From contig VXAZ01006880.1 in NCBI GenBank assembly GCA_013399875.1, positions 372,001 to 436,000 on the forward strand: a stretch of DNA of 64,000 nt, read 5' to 3'. The DNA comes from Gymnorhina tibicen. Its lineage: Eukaryota; Chordata; Aves; Passeriformes; Artamidae. The position numbers were made by a program, and so were the translations under genes. The notes below the pieces were generated by a model. The model did not search any database. It worked only from the letters and a program-made list of their open reading frames with translations, and was not told the DNA's origin. Of this stretch, positions 39,801 to 52,925 are shown piece by piece. Every line of letters begins with the position of its first letter. Position 1 is the first letter of the stretch.

Positions 39801-42439
39801 AAACTCATTTTTGTTGCTATAAAAATATCAAGCCATATTAATGCCTGTGGCTCAGATTTAGGTCCTGTGTCTAGGAATAGCAGCACAGCTGAGGGTGAAT
39901 AAGAGAAGTGAGGAGGAAGAAAACAGACCTCTGTGCATCTCATCTCATTTCTCTAGGTCTACCTGTCCTTTCAAGCACAGGGAGAGCAAGAGACCTTTGC
40001 CATCCTCTGGCACAGTAGCAGTCCTTATGCTTTTGTTGGGGTGATTTTTGGGGTGGGAGATGCTTGCCTCAGGTCTGAGCCCCTGGTTGTCTATCTGGAA
40101 AACAGAAGGAGTGAATGGATATTTAATTGTATTAGTAAAGTGTCTGCTGGCACAGGGATGGAAGGTATGAGCTAAGCACGAATTACTGCTAATATTAAGC
40201 TATTTCTTACAGCATTATTAACACTGCTTTCTGCAAAACATTGCTGTTGACTCACCCTGGCACTCAAATTGTTTAGGCTGCACAATGTGTCAATCTGTTA
40301 CAGTGCACTACAGATTGAAAGAATAAGATAAAGTACTCTGGGGAATATAGCATGAAGTTTTAACTAGCTCTAAGTAACAGCTGCTGCTAGTTATTAACAT
40401 CATACATTTCACTAAATTACATTAAAATAAGAAAACATTCCAGCTCCTGTATTATGTCATATTGTAATATATCAGAAGCAGCGGTACATGCTAGCCATTT
40501 ATTGAGAAATTACATTAAAAATGCACATAATTTTAGAAATTGTGAAAATTAAATTAAATTTGAAGTAAATTTATTTTTTTGCAAACAAAACGTTTTATAC
40601 AGTGCTTTTTAAGTTTTTAACACTTTTTTCATCCAAATTCTATTCTTGATCCTCATGAATTTCAAGGAGAAGAAAATCCAAGACCAGTCCTGGGACTTTT
40701 CATGAGATTAAAATAAGAAGTGTGGTGCCAAATGCAAACAATTTTCCTGGTTTCTACCCACTTGTGGTTTTTTGTGATTTTAGATAAATACTTCCTGTCT
40801 AATACTCATGGGTTATTTTGCTCAGGGAAAACCCCCGAGAGAAAGGAATTTCAATAAAGAGCTTGTTGGCCATACTATGGTGATTTATTTTTATTGCCAT
40901 TTCTTGAAGCAGTATCTTTTTGTCTTTTTCCTTTTTTTTTTTTTTTTAACTTTGCACATGGAAGAATGTTTCTGGCAAAGGAGAAACTAGTAAAATCCTC
41001 AGGGTGAAAGCCTCTTATTTGGACTGTCTTGAGAGTCCAAAAGGAAAGAGGGCTAACAACAGAAGCAAGGCTGAGAAGTTGGGTAAGTCACGGTTAGGGA
41101 AGCAAAAAATGTTGATGAGCTGTGGGAATCCCCAAGCCTCACAACCAGAGCACTGTGCAGCAAAGCAGGAACTCGTTGCAGCAGCAGTGAAGAGCCACTG
41201 CTCTGAAAAAGCACAGGCAAAAGTTCTGGCTCCCCTACGGAGACTCTTCATAGAGGCTGATAAGGCTGGCGTAGCACAAAGCAGGTCTGCAGCAGAGCAG
41301 GAATTACAGGTTCATTTATTAGGCAGCCCAGAGAAATGAATGGTGGACGATACCTGACCTCTACAGTGGGTCTCTAGCTGGGATTTCTGTTACCTGAACA
41401 GTTCACATCACTGTGTCTCTCTAGCTTTGCTAGCATCTATAATGAAGCCTATTAAGCTACCAACCAGAAGCACAAATAACTTCTAAGGACTGACAGGTAG
41501 GTGATCTGGATCTTCTCCTTTTCCAGGTTCCCTGGCTATTAGTAAATGTGCACATTTCCGGGCAAGTCCAATTAGAGCCTGCAGTAAATACCAAGGGGGA
41601 TGTAAAACCATTTGCAAAATCAAGATGTACATTCAAGCAATGTTGTCTGAGGCTGCACAGAACTGCAATTGTGAAAATCAAACCGTGGCCTGAGAGGGGA
41701 AAAACTCAAGCTGCATCTAAAATCCTCAGGATTCTTTTGAAAGACCCTAAAGAGGATCCTAAATAAAGAGCCATACAGGCAGATTTTCACAAAGATTAGA
41801 GACTTACAACCAGGCATGGAAACTGCACACTGAAAATCCTCACCTCAAGCTTCTGATTAGCACAGGGCTCCTGACTTACCCCTGGTAGGGCCAGGGGGCA
41901 GCTGTGGATACATCTCTTCCCTGAGCTCCCTTCTGTACATAACAGACTAAAAATGATTTTTGGTTCCTACCTCCTTGCCAGCCAGCCTAATTGCCCAGCT
42001 AATTGCCCCTCATCAGCCAAGTTAATACACAAGCTAAATTCAATGTTTGAATTTCCACCAACAGAAATATTTTGGAAATGTAATAGCACAACTGTTCTAC
42101 TAAGGCTGCCTGAAGGGAACTTGTACCAACTTTTCTGGAGCAAAGACTGATTTCATCTTCTGCTGTTTTATTTTAAAGATCCAGATCCAGATGATGTCAT
42201 CTTTTTGCCAATTACACTCCTGTCAGCACAGTCAGCTGCATCCAAGAATACAGAATGTCAAAGGCTCTGAGCTCCAAGAAATGTCTCAGCTGGCACTTGA
42301 CTCCCTTTGGCTTCTGGACACCGTGCACATGTGCACAGAAGGCTTTTGCTATTTCATCTCAAATTTGACATCCCAATTTGTAGAGCTCTCATCACGAGGA
42401 GTGATTTTGATTGTGTGGTTTTGACTTTCCCACTCACAG

Positions 42440-42655
42440 TGATAGCCACAAACACAAACGTCCAGCACACAGCTGGCCAAACACATCGTGTGACGGGTGA
42501 GCAGCTGGCTCACAGGATGGGCACAAAGGGTTACAGTGAATGGGGTGACATCCGACTGCTGACCTGTCACCGGTGGGGTTCCACAGGGCTCCATCCTCAG
42601 CCCTGTGCTCTTCAATATCTTCATAAATGCCTTGGACACAGGACTTCCTCATCCA
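42440..42655 (+). mobile_element. Retroelement fragment with reverse-transcriptase motif (CR1-like)
   Basis: One frame reads GVPQGSILSPVLFNIF, a block characteristic of CR1-type reverse transcriptases. The surrounding frame is broken. This internal fragment has no 3' terminal repeats; a related retroelement family cannot be excluded. Confidence 0.65.
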
Positions 42656-43709
42656 AGGTGGGGAAACAGTCTCATAGAGACAAGTTTTGAGAGAGCTGAG
42701 CTGTTTACTGCTATGTTGGTATCAGACCATCAAGCCCTACTAAAAATAATAAATCGTGGAATAACTTGCATTTAAGTAGAGATTTCTTAGTGATACACTG
42801 TCAGCATGTAAACAACTTTGGACATCTCAGAGCATTTGACCATGAGCAGATTCAACCTCGATGTTTGAAGATAATAAAGCAAGTAAGATGGGTGTTGCAC
42901 ATTAAATATTATTTTGTTTCCTGAGCAGAATTCATAACATGAGCTCATCTGAGCATGTCACAGCTGTAGTCTAAATCAGAGCCTGAGCATCATCCTCACA
43001 TTGCATATTTAACCTAGTAAATACTGTGCTTTCTTTGGTTTTGGCAGCAGGAGGCAGGAAGTTCTCTAAGTCCTTGTGTGGGCTCCTGAGTGCTGCAGCT
43101 CCTGATGAGAGGATATACAGAAGGAAGGTCCAAGGTTTTCATACAGGCTTTGTCCTTGTCCTTTGTTCTAGCAGGCAGAGAGAGAGCACTGAAAGTAATT
43201 TGAGACAATTGCTTCAGGTTGCCATAACACTGCAGCACAGAGTGCTGAGGAGGTTCTTGGTGATACAACCCCCACAAAGCCGAATTGCTCCTTGTTGCTG
43301 CTTAATTTGAGAAACCCTGTAAAAAGGCAATTAGAGAAATGCAAAGTAGTTCTTTACACTTAGTTCTGTCCCAGAATGATAGAGCATCTGGTATAGTGTT
43401 TGTAAAGGGACCTGTAATGCCTGTATCTGCCTCAGTGGTTTCAAAATCCTAATACAGAAATTAAAGACAATTTTACAGTAAGGACTGGAAGCCAGGGCGG
43501 GGTACAGGTGGTTCCTGGTGGTCTGAACAGGGGAGCTGACACAGCACACGTGCCCATGAAGTTGCTTTTCCAGCCCAGAAACACCCCGTACCAGCTCAGC
43601 TCCTCCCTGCCACCAACTTGCCACTTCTTATGGGGCAGATTACATTAAGCCACATCTCTACTGCCAGTCTATATCTGAGGAAGTTCAGATGTCTATTCAA
43701 ATCTATCTC

Positions 43710-43765
43710 AAAGCTTAAAAAATATAAAATATATAAATATATATAAATACATATACTTTCTGTAT
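43710..43765. repeat. AT-rich simple sequence
   Basis: Degenerate TATAAA/ATATAT repeats in the intergenic region. A similar shorter TATATA run is near 31125-31140. Confidence 0.7.
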
Positions 43766-44364
43766 GATGCTTTTGTTTGTTTGTGCTGTGTTCTCTTATC
43801 TCCCTGGTCTGTTTCCTTGTGACTCAGTTGAAAAACAGTTCTGTGATGCCTAACAAGGAGCAGGAGCAAGAGAGTTCACTCCAGTAACTCATAACTATGT
43901 TTATTTTTCTCTTCTTTGAGGGATTTGTTTTATGACTCTCACTAAACTGTTTACACAAAGTTCAACAGCTAGGCAGAAAGTCATTTGCAAGGAAACTGGG
44001 CTAAATTAAAGCAAAAATTTTGGTCAGCTTCCCAGAGGAAAAAGGTTTTTCTCTGTTATGTCTGTGCTGCTCTTCCTCTCCACCCACATACTGGAGAAGT
44101 TCAAATGGGATAAAATGGGGAACTGGGCAGGGATGAAAACTGAAAGAATTGTAGCTGGTCTGGAAGACAGTGAAACTCATTTACTCCTCAAAACTTCTGG
44201 TTTTTTCCAATGTTTAGTTCGAGATCAGTGAGAAGGACACAGACCTACATAAATCAGAAGTTATGTGAAAGGACAGCAACAACAAAAAAATTCTACTGCC
44301 TTGACTTTCTTGAGTGTCCACGAGCAATTTCTAGCTCTCAAAAAGAACTCAAAGACCTCTTTAG

Positions 44365-44445
44365 ATATTATCAAATAACTTATCTTCACAGCATCCCATT
44401 CTGCCAGTGGAGAAACCAAGGCACTAGCTAGCTAAATGTCTCACC
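44365..44445 (+). repeat. MIR-like SINE remnant, weak
   Basis: CTTCACAGCATCCCATTCTG followed by GGAGAAACCAAGGCACTAGC resembles a degraded MIR core in the plus sense. Confidence 0.35.
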
Positions 44446-45589
44446 TGCTGTTGCAGAGGGGAAATGCACAGGGCCAACTGTAGAAGCAAACACCTACATT
44501 CCCTGTCTTGCCAAACTATTGGATGGAAGAAAGGCTAAGGGAGAGACTCCTGCTTTTGCATTTCATTGTTCCTGATGAAAGACACCCTTCGTGCAGCACG
44601 TGGTATGCACGACACAGAGCTTCTTACACTGCCCGTAAATTGGCTGCCAGACTCCTAAACCTGCCTCAGGGTTCTGGAGGAGGATGAGCAGCTTCTCTTT
44701 CCCCAGCGAGGTGGAGGAAGCTTATCCTACCAGAGCACATGGAAGACATACAGGCTAGCTACAGCAGAACTATAAATTATCCTTATCATGCAGCTTTACA
44801 GCCCAAAGCTCCAGCCACTCAGCAGCGTTACTCTTCCTGCTGTGCTGTTTAGTGGCAGCCACAGGCTTTGCAGCCTGAGGAACCAAGTATTGCTTTGGGC
44901 CAGTTAAGCTATGCAGTAACTGAAAGTAGATAAACGCAGTAACTGTTTGTAGATAAACTGGATTTCATTTAGTTAACATACATTTTGATTCAAAGAAAGC
45001 ATCATGGTATTTATTAATAAAGTTCATTGAATATAAAAATGCTCATGGCACTTAGATATAGGGCGGATTCAGTTCCTGAGTGTAGCTCTTAAGATTAAAA
45101 GGGTACTTTCAGAGTTCCTTTTAAATCACATGCAATAACTACTGCTTGCTTCTGACCTTTTATTTATTCCCTGAGAGAATGCTACATAAAGACCAGATAA
45201 GTAAATATGCAATCAATAAGACATTTATTGAATGTTAATTAGGCTTAGAATTTTAAATGGGTCACACTGAGATGCAGAGGGTGTAGAATGGTGACATTCT
45301 CAATGTCACCAAACCTAATCACAGAAAAATCATGAGCTTGGACCATCAAAACTGGGTCACCTTCACAACTCAGATGTGTGTGTCTGTGTCTTTCGATTTC
45401 TGCTTCACACTGTCAGACGTGAGAGTCCTGACAGGGAACATCTCCACTACACAATGAACAGTGGTGTATCCAGCACTGAAGCTGCAGAGACACAGGCTCC
45501 TAAGTCCACTTGAGCCTTAATTTAGGCTAATCATGAAAGTGTGCTAATAACTGAACCTGGGCTCCTGAGCTCAAACAGGGAGCATCATT

Positions 45590-46320
45590 AATGCAGCTAG
45601 ACCACATCCAACCTTGAGCCTTGAGCAATTCCAGGAATGGGCCAGCCACAGCTTCTTTGGGTGACTTGTTCCTGTGCCTCCCCACCCTCAGAGTAAAGTA
45701 TTTCTTTCTTTTATCCCATGTAAACCTACCCACTTTCAGTTTAAAGCCATTTCCCCTTGTCCTATCATCACATGCCCTTGTAAAAAGTCCCTCTCCAGCT
45801 TCCTCATAGGTCTCCTTCAGCTACTGAAGGGCCCCAATAAGGTCACCCCAGAGCCTTCTCTTCTCCAGGTTGAACAATCCCAGTTGTCTCAGCCTGTCTT
45901 CATAGGAGGAAATCTAATAATCTTCATGTGTCTCCTCAGGACTCACTCCAACAGGTCCATGTCTTTCCTGTGATGAAGACCGCGGAGTTGGAACATGGCA
46001 CTCCAGGTGGGGTCTCACAAGAGTAGAGAGGCAGAATCACCTCCCTTGACCTGCTGGCCACGCCGCTTTTGATGTAGCCCAGGATATGACTGGCTTTCTG
46101 AGCTGAAAATATCTTCTTATGTCCCGGGTCTCATCCACCAGCAAGCCCAAGTCTTTCTTGGCAGGGCTGCTCTCAATCTGTTCATCCCCCAGCCTGTGTT
46201 GACATTGGGGGTTGCCCCAGTCCAGGTGTAGCACCTTGCACTTGGCCTTGTTGAGCCTCATGAGGTTCCCATGGGCCCAATTCTTGAGCTTGTCCAGGTC
46301 ACTCTGGATGCATCCCATCC
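45590..46320 (-). mobile_element. CR1-like LINE fragment (RT C-terminus and 3' region)
   Basis: On the minus strand the open frame 46318-46037 contains [20 protein letters not shown] and KDLGLLVDE, the C-terminal signature of avian CR1 reverse transcriptase. The adjoining sequence to about 45590 resembles the CR1 post-ORF region (AGAGAAGGCTCTGGGGTGAC in minus sense). Internally deleted and non-functional. Confidence 0.8.
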
Positions 46321-46399
46321 CTCAGGCATGTCAACTGCACTGCTCAGATTTCAAGTGTGCTCCAGTGTAGTCAGCATGTCTCAGAGCCACCAGCTGAGG

Positions 46400-47040
46400 G
46401 CCCTCACTAGCTCCCCATCTCTCTAACCTTGGTGTTTCATCCCACATCTTGTCATGGGTAAGCCTGGTATTATCCCTCTCCCTCCTCAAGTCTAGTTTAA
46501 AGCTCTGCCAGTGAACCCCACTAGCTCCTGAGGGAAGACACTCCTCCTGCTTTGAGAACGATGAATCCCACCTGATGCCAGCAGGCCTGGTGCTGTGTAG
46601 GCTATCCCCCTGTCAAGAACTCCAACATTGTGGTGGTGACACCAGCCCCAGAGCCATGTATTTCATAAACTGCGCCCATCTGTTTCTTCCAAAGTCACTG
46701 CCTGCAACTGGAAAGATAGGTGAGAAGATAACCTGTGCTCCATATTCCCTTATCCGTCCCAAGGCTCTGAAGTCTCTTTTGATCACCCCTGAACTGCGTT
46801 GTGACTTCATCGACCCGCCACGTGGAAGAGCAGTAAGAGGTAGATCTTACTCTTGTTTGAAGTCTGAGGGTCAGTCAATAACTCGATTCCAACAGCTGGA
46901 ATGTGTGGAACAACTATTACAACAGGTACTGCAGCCACAGCCAGTGCTTTCAGCAGAGACATCTGCTGGATAGAGCGAGGAGGAGTGGAAATCTCGTCAT
47001 CTGAGTCACATAAAATTGGATAAAACAAACCCCTGGAGAA
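46400..47040. repeat. Probable interspersed repeat (retroelement-derived), family not certain
   Basis: This stretch directly beyond the CR1 fragment reads like a known dispersed avian repeat (for example CCTGATGCCAGCAGGCCTGG and TGGTGGTGACACCAGC), recognised by general resemblance only. It has no intact coding frame. Family and orientation are not assigned. Confidence 0.35.
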
Positions 47041-50000
47041 CATGGAAAAGGAAGAGCCCTCAGAAGTGAGGAGAGAGCCTCAGTGTGGCCTGATGTAAAG
47101 GACTATACTGTCACCTGAGATGGAATTGTACCTCTCCTGAGGTAGAGTTGCTCCCCATATGTGCCTGGAGGCTACATCCTATAGCCCACAGGATGCTGTA
47201 CATGTTGATGTGTACCTGCATGCTGCTGTACAGCCCTAAGTGCCTGAGTGCCAGGCCAGGGATGCCCCTATGGACAAGCTACAGGCTCCCTGGAATGCCT
47301 GGTGTGGGTAAGAGGCAGACAGAGCTGAGAAGCCCTGCACCATGCTGGTACAGTGTAGAGAAGACTTCCTCTGGCAGGACCTGTGGGCCAAAAGAGAGAG
47401 ATTGGGACACTGCTCTGCATTTCTTACTGCCTCACCTAACAGCTTCATGTAGGGGCAGACGACACCTTCAAGGAGGGAGAGGCTGGGGGAAGAAAAGTAA
47501 ATGTCCAGGGAATTCATACATTTCTTTCGTCCGTGTCTTCCCCCTTCAGCACTCTTAGCAGCCAAAGAGGGTCCTCTGGCCCTGGAAAGAACCCAGCTGC
47601 CTCTCCAGGCAGCACATCAGACAGAAGGTATTAGGGGCCTGGAAACTAGGTTTGCTGTTTAAGCCGGTCCTTTTCTCTGCATCACTTAGAGACAACTAAA
47701 CAGCTGGCTTTCCACTGGCACAGCTGGGGTTTTTACCTTAAGACCAATAAAAACAGTTTCACTGGCAGTGCAAAAGCTGCAGTTTTTTAGGACTTGCTGA
47801 AAAGTTTAAGAAGTGTCCTGCGTGTATTTTTGCAGTAGAAGCTGAATGTTATGACCTTTTTTTCTTCCCTTCTGTGACAATAGTAATGCTACCTTTAGCC
47901 TGGCCTTATTTTTCTGGTCAAGTCTGGTCCATTTCAGTTTTTAACTGAGGCCAACACAGGGCTAAGTGCCTGGAGAACACATTAAGGTGATGATATTTTT
48001 AATAGTTGATGGTATTTAGCCCCAGTACAGCTTACCAGAAGGTGGTGGAGACTCTGTGTCTAAAGACAGTATCTTTCCAAACCGTTCATACTTCTCCACA
48101 TAAAATCTTATGGGTTTGCAGGAGGGGTCAGGAGGAAAGAAGGTCTATGGGCTATTATCAGGGTGGTTTGACATTCTCTCTTCTGGAAAGACACCAAATT
48201 TGGAGTTCTCCTCTCTATTCTGTTCTGCTACACCAGAGCAGGTTCCTAGGATTACTGTATTGAATAATAGAGCTGTATTGAACAATATTCTTCACACACA
48301 TGTTTTGGCAGCCAGAAGAAGGAGACAAGAAAAGTTATTGATCTATCTGACATGAATATTGTAGGCCGTGGGGTCTTAGCTTTCAGGACACCCTACTTGA
48401 AAGCAGAGGCTAACACCTAATATGTTATTTATCCTCTCATGGGGTAATTATCTTTTCTCCCCCTAAATCACCTCAGCAATTTCACTTCAAGAGGTCTTGA
48501 ACCTCTTTACTTCTTGATCTTTAAAAAACCCATATATTTTGTAATGGCACAAATGGCTACTGTGTTTCCCTCCAGAATGGACTGTATTTCAGGGTAAGTG
48601 GTGACCTCCAGAACTGTTTCAATGTGCATGCTGCAAGTTTCAGTGAGCAGCTCACCACTATGCAGCTTTGCCAGTTCAGATCAGCCAAGGATTTCCCCTC
48701 AAGCCATGAAAAGCAAGGACATCATGCCCGATGTTGCTCATGAGAAAAATCCTCCCAGCTTAATGATCAGCTGTCTGGAGAGGCTGGGTTGGATCTGTAT
48801 AATGGATGATGCTGACCTATCATTTCAATATATTTCTTTCATGACAGTTCTGCAGTCTGCTTGTCAGAGACCCTGAGAGTGTCAGTCTGAGCATAACACA
48901 AAAGTCTTTCCATCTTTTCTGTTCACTTTTAATGGGGATGAGAACAAATCCCCTAAAAGACTTTGCATCATCAGGCACCTGACATATCTTATGAACCCTT
49001 TCAAGAGCCAGGCACAAGAGCTCAAGCACTTACTCATTTATTGCTTTGATATTAAAAACAGAGAGTCACAGAGCACAGGGGAGATAGGATCTGTTCTGTG
49101 TACAGAAATTGCCTTCATATTCTGCATGGTACTTCAGACTGAAAAAAAGCCTGCAAACAAACAAAAAAAAAACCCCAAAGCAAAACAAAACAAAAAATCC
49201 TTATACAGTCCCATATGTCCGAGAACTTTTCTGTGAAATCAACTACGGAGTCAAAGCAATAAAAAAGCTTCCAGATTTCTCTATTCCAGGCTGAGACAAG
49301 TTTGTAAATACTTCCAGAAATTGCCAACATGCCTGCAGGGTAACATCTCTAACGTACACCTCCCTGATACGAAATGCAGAGCACCTTAACTTCTTCAGCC
49401 CTCCCCCAGTCACAACCAGCTATAAATCCTACCCTTCAGTTTTTGGAATATCTCATAATGAGGGATGCATTTTTTAGGCTGAGAAATACAAATCCACCTT
49501 GACAGATCCAGTCAGGCATATACATGGGCTATGCTGCTGATAGGTTTGTACCAAGCACTCCTAGTGTGAGAATAACTTACAGTGACACTAAGCAGACAAC
49601 ATTCTTGCACACTAATTTGTTGCCAGTCTAGTTTATTCCAAACTCCCCACCTTTCCCCAAGAGAAACAAGCTGTATTGGCAGTAACAGTGTTTTGAAGGT
49701 AACCCTGCACCTGCACTAGGTAGCTTTGCAGGCACAGCTCTTCACCCCTAGCCAGCTAGTCTAAGTAACTTCCTTGCAACAGGAAGAACTGAAACACACT
49801 GGCAAGAGGATCTGAGCCTGAGCTGCCTTTCCTCCAGGAGGCCATGGGTTCAGGCAATACAGAAGGGCAGCATAAGGTGCTTTCACCACCAAGTAAGCTG
49901 GCACCAGGGAGGCTGCACTGGGAGGAACCTGGCATCAGCAGAAGAGGAGCCCTGCAAATCAGCCAGTGTAGGTTACCGGGATGTGGAGAATTGATACTGC

Positions 50001-52073
50001 CCTGATGGAAGCTCCTGATACCCACATTTACCCTAATCCAGTGACTCAGAACACAAGGGGAGGAAATGTGGAGGGACAGGCACTGAGGAAGCAGGGGCAT
50101 CGTTTTGCTCCAGCCGGTCTGCAGCAGCTTTCACACGGCCAGGGCAGACCCCAGTCCCACAGCTGGAGGCACATTGTACCATGTACTCAATGCCCCTCTC
50201 CTGACAGCAGTCTCAAGTGGTCCCTTTAGAAATGGCTCTCACTAGTTTGGGAGTTCACTGGCACCAATTCACTGCCAGGAACCAATGGTGCTAACCAAGG
50301 GTGGGAACGAGCTATTCATGGACAGTTAAGGAAATGCTGGATAGAAACAGAGGTGTTTGGTAATGTGACTGATAAAGAAGAAAGAGTGCAGATAGAGCTG
50401 GAGAAGTACTCAAGGTGGGAAAAAGCTGTATAAAAAGTCTTAGGAGGGTGAAATGTAGAAAAAATATGCTGGAGCAGAATAAAAGGACTCTATTCCCATC
50501 CCACCCCGGTATCCTGAACCCCAGTTCAGAGTAAATGAAGGGCTTTGTGTGTTGTGTAAGTGAGAAAGATCACCATGAAGCAATCGCTCAGGCTCACCCC
50601 CTGCAGTCTCCAGGAAAGGAGCTCACAGCCCTGCAGAGGTTGGTGTGGCAGTCACCAGACCCACAACTTGGCATTGAGGTGTGTTGGGTGTGGCTTTGGG
50701 TATGCACTAAAACCCGTGTTGAATGGAAAGTGTCTGTCAGTACTCAGTGAAGGGAGAGAAAATTTCATGAACATGGGAATTACTGGAGGGGACTGACTAA
50801 TTTTGGTAGTCCAAAAAGGTCTGTGCTGGGAAATAACTTCCATGGAAATGAGTCTGAAATGTGGGGGTGGAGGCGTTGTACTGAAGCCTTGAGCTGTGGG
50901 AGAGTATCACACAAATATATGCAATGCTAGCACAGGCCTGAACTTGCCTGAGCCAGGGGGTGCCTACTCATGGCTGGGACAGTCCTCCCTGCAGCAGGCT
51001 ACAGCTGCATCCCCTCTGTCAGCTGCAGCTCCAGCCATGCAGGAGGCTCCCTCCTGCCCTGGAGAGCACTAGTACACCTCTGGAGCTTTGGAGCTGCTAA
51101 TGGTTTCAGGCTCTGGTGCAATGGAGAGTCGCTCTGTGCCTGGTTTGCCAGCCTTCCTTGACCAGCAGAGACTGTTAGCTAAGGCAGGGCCACTCAACTC
51201 CAGCATAGACACAGTGTCCAGAAAAGTGAAGTCCCCATCTGCTTCCCCACGATCCTAGTCCTATCAAAGCCCATTACAGTTTGGCATTTGTCTTGAATGC
51301 AAAATAACTTTCACTGCAGGGGAGAAATCTTCAAGTCTCTGTTCAGTTCTTGTTTCTTCTGCCTTTATTGGGAGGAACTGCAATGCCTGCTGCTTGCAAT
51401 GAGAGCTACTCCACATCACTGAGAAGGTGGGTACTGCCGTGCCAGGAGGGGAATGAGGAGAATAAAACCTTCCCTAGACTAAAAACAGTGTGAAACACCA
51501 GCAGTCGTGTATTCTAGAGCCTAGCTTTGCCAGGTGGCTAAAATCAAGTTAATATAAGAAACAACATGGGGAAGCCAGAAATTATTTTGTTATCTTTCTT
51601 CTTGCTAGAATTCTGGGTCTGGACAGTGGCCAGCACTCCCTGCCCCAGTACAGGGCTGTGAAGCCTGGAGACTTTCTACTTTATCTCTGAGCTGCTCATT
51701 GCAATGTCTGCAAAGCACTAACAAGACATCTGATTGACCCAAATATATCAGTGATCACAGTTTCAGGAATGCTTAACATGCTGTAAATTGAACAGCTTGG
51801 CTGATGTTTAACCCTCTACCAATTGTCTGGTTTTAAAAAATATTGCGGCTTGTAAGCAGGACTATTAGCCAGAGGGACGGCTCAGCTAAACTCTGGCTTG
51901 TACTCCTTTCAAAGAGTGCAGTTAGGAGGCGGAGTATTAGGGGGAGGCAATGTTTTCCCAGCTATTGATTTAAGGGTGTAGTCACAGTATAGCCTGTTGA
52001 TTAACTGCTTAGCTTACAAGAGGCAAGCTGTAATTGAAATTAATGTCATGCATAACTTGGAGGTTATATTCAC

Positions 52074-52181
52074 CTTAATAACAGGAAGTGTAGTGTCCTT
52101 ATCCATGGCAATGGTTCTTCTTCGGGGGGAATTCCCAGTGCAGACACCGGCAGCTGGATGCTCACTAGAAGCATAACTCAC
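52074..52181 (-). other. Candidate minus-strand exon of unknown transcript
   Basis: This 108-nt segment has a T-rich acceptor ending TTTCTTTCAG upstream and an AAG/GTGAAT donor after 52074. It is an exact multiple of three and open in frame, giving 36 residues with an RRR-containing centre (SPRRRTIAMDKD). No family was recognised. The same TTTCAG/GTGAGT boundary is also a perfect donor consensus, so it could instead end an exon upstream. It lies about 450 bases downstream, in minus-strand sense, of the CpG-rich block at 52630-52750. Coding status is doubtful; a non-coding RNA exon is equally likely. Confidence 0.25.
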
Positions 52182-52624
52182 CTGAAAGAAACACAAATTC
52201 ATATAAAGCAAAATACATGTCTAACCCACGTATGGAATAAAATTAGTTTTTTTGCTTTCAATAATTTTCCAACAACCTAGGAGTTTTTTTAAACCTATTT
52301 CAAGCTAGAAAGTGGCGGAGAACAGAGGCAATTCTGTGTCATTTCTTTGGTAAAAATACTGTTGGATAAAAGCCTCCTGCTCAGAGTAATGCTACTGTTC
52401 CCACCGACCACTGTGAAGTGTAGCAATCACCAGCTCCAAATCACACACCCGGTTTTCACCGCGCAGCTCGTGCGGCTTCAAAGGGTGAAGGTGTAAAGCG
52501 TCATCTGGCAATAAGGCTTCAGGGTCGGAATAGCACGAGACCCGAATTCTTGGGTAGCAAGAGGAATGTTTGACAGCTTGTATTGCCTTTGAGGGGAGCC
52601 AGGCTGGTGAGTATCTCTAATTAT

Positions 52625-52750
52625 CATTACTACCGGTGCCGCCGGCGGCTGCAGCGCGGAGCCGTGAGCGGCAGGAGGTGCTGGTGCGACACGGCCACGG
52701 CCGCACGGAGCGGCGGAGAGGCGCCCGCCGCGCTCTGCCCGGGAATTTGA
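52625..52750. promoter_or_regulatory. Small CpG-rich block upstream of FJX1
   Basis: A short CG-dense block about 1.2 kb before the FJX1 gap, next to a strong plus-strand splice-donor match (CTG/GTGAGTAT at 52607) and followed by the long T tract. It may be part of the FJX1 promoter region or a start site for a divergent transcript. Function is inferred from composition only. Confidence 0.4.
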
Positions 52751-52854
52751 GGCAGAGGACAGGGAAAAAGACACCGAATTCAACTTCTGCTTTTTTTCCC
52801 TTTTCTTTTCGTTCTTTTTGTTTGGTTTGTTTTGGGGTTGTTGTTTTTTTGTTG

Positions 52855-52880
52855 TTTTTTTTTTTTTTTTTTTTTTTTTG

Positions 52881-52924
<44 letters not shown>
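52855..52924. repeat. Very long T homopolymer tract (25 T, GGG, 42 T)
   Basis: Almost pure T for 70 bases, interrupted once by GGG, within a larger T/G-rich strand-asymmetric stretch from about 52787. It produces a meaningless poly-lysine open frame on the minus strand. Exact length is unlikely to be reliable. Confidence 0.9.

Positions 52925-52925
<1 letters not shown>

Larger units (their letters stand above)
22173..52073. other. Intergenic region between PAMR1 and FJX1
   Basis: About 30 kb with no supported coding exon on either strand; every open frame is short and lacks recognisable motifs. It holds CR1 fragments (about 32551-32838, 36769-36891, 42440-42650, 45590-46320), possible MIR remnants, AT-rich simple sequence (31120, 43720) and a G-quadruplex motif (29805). 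The part nearest 22173 must contain the PAMR1 5' UTR and promoter, but I cannot place them. Confidence 0.7.
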
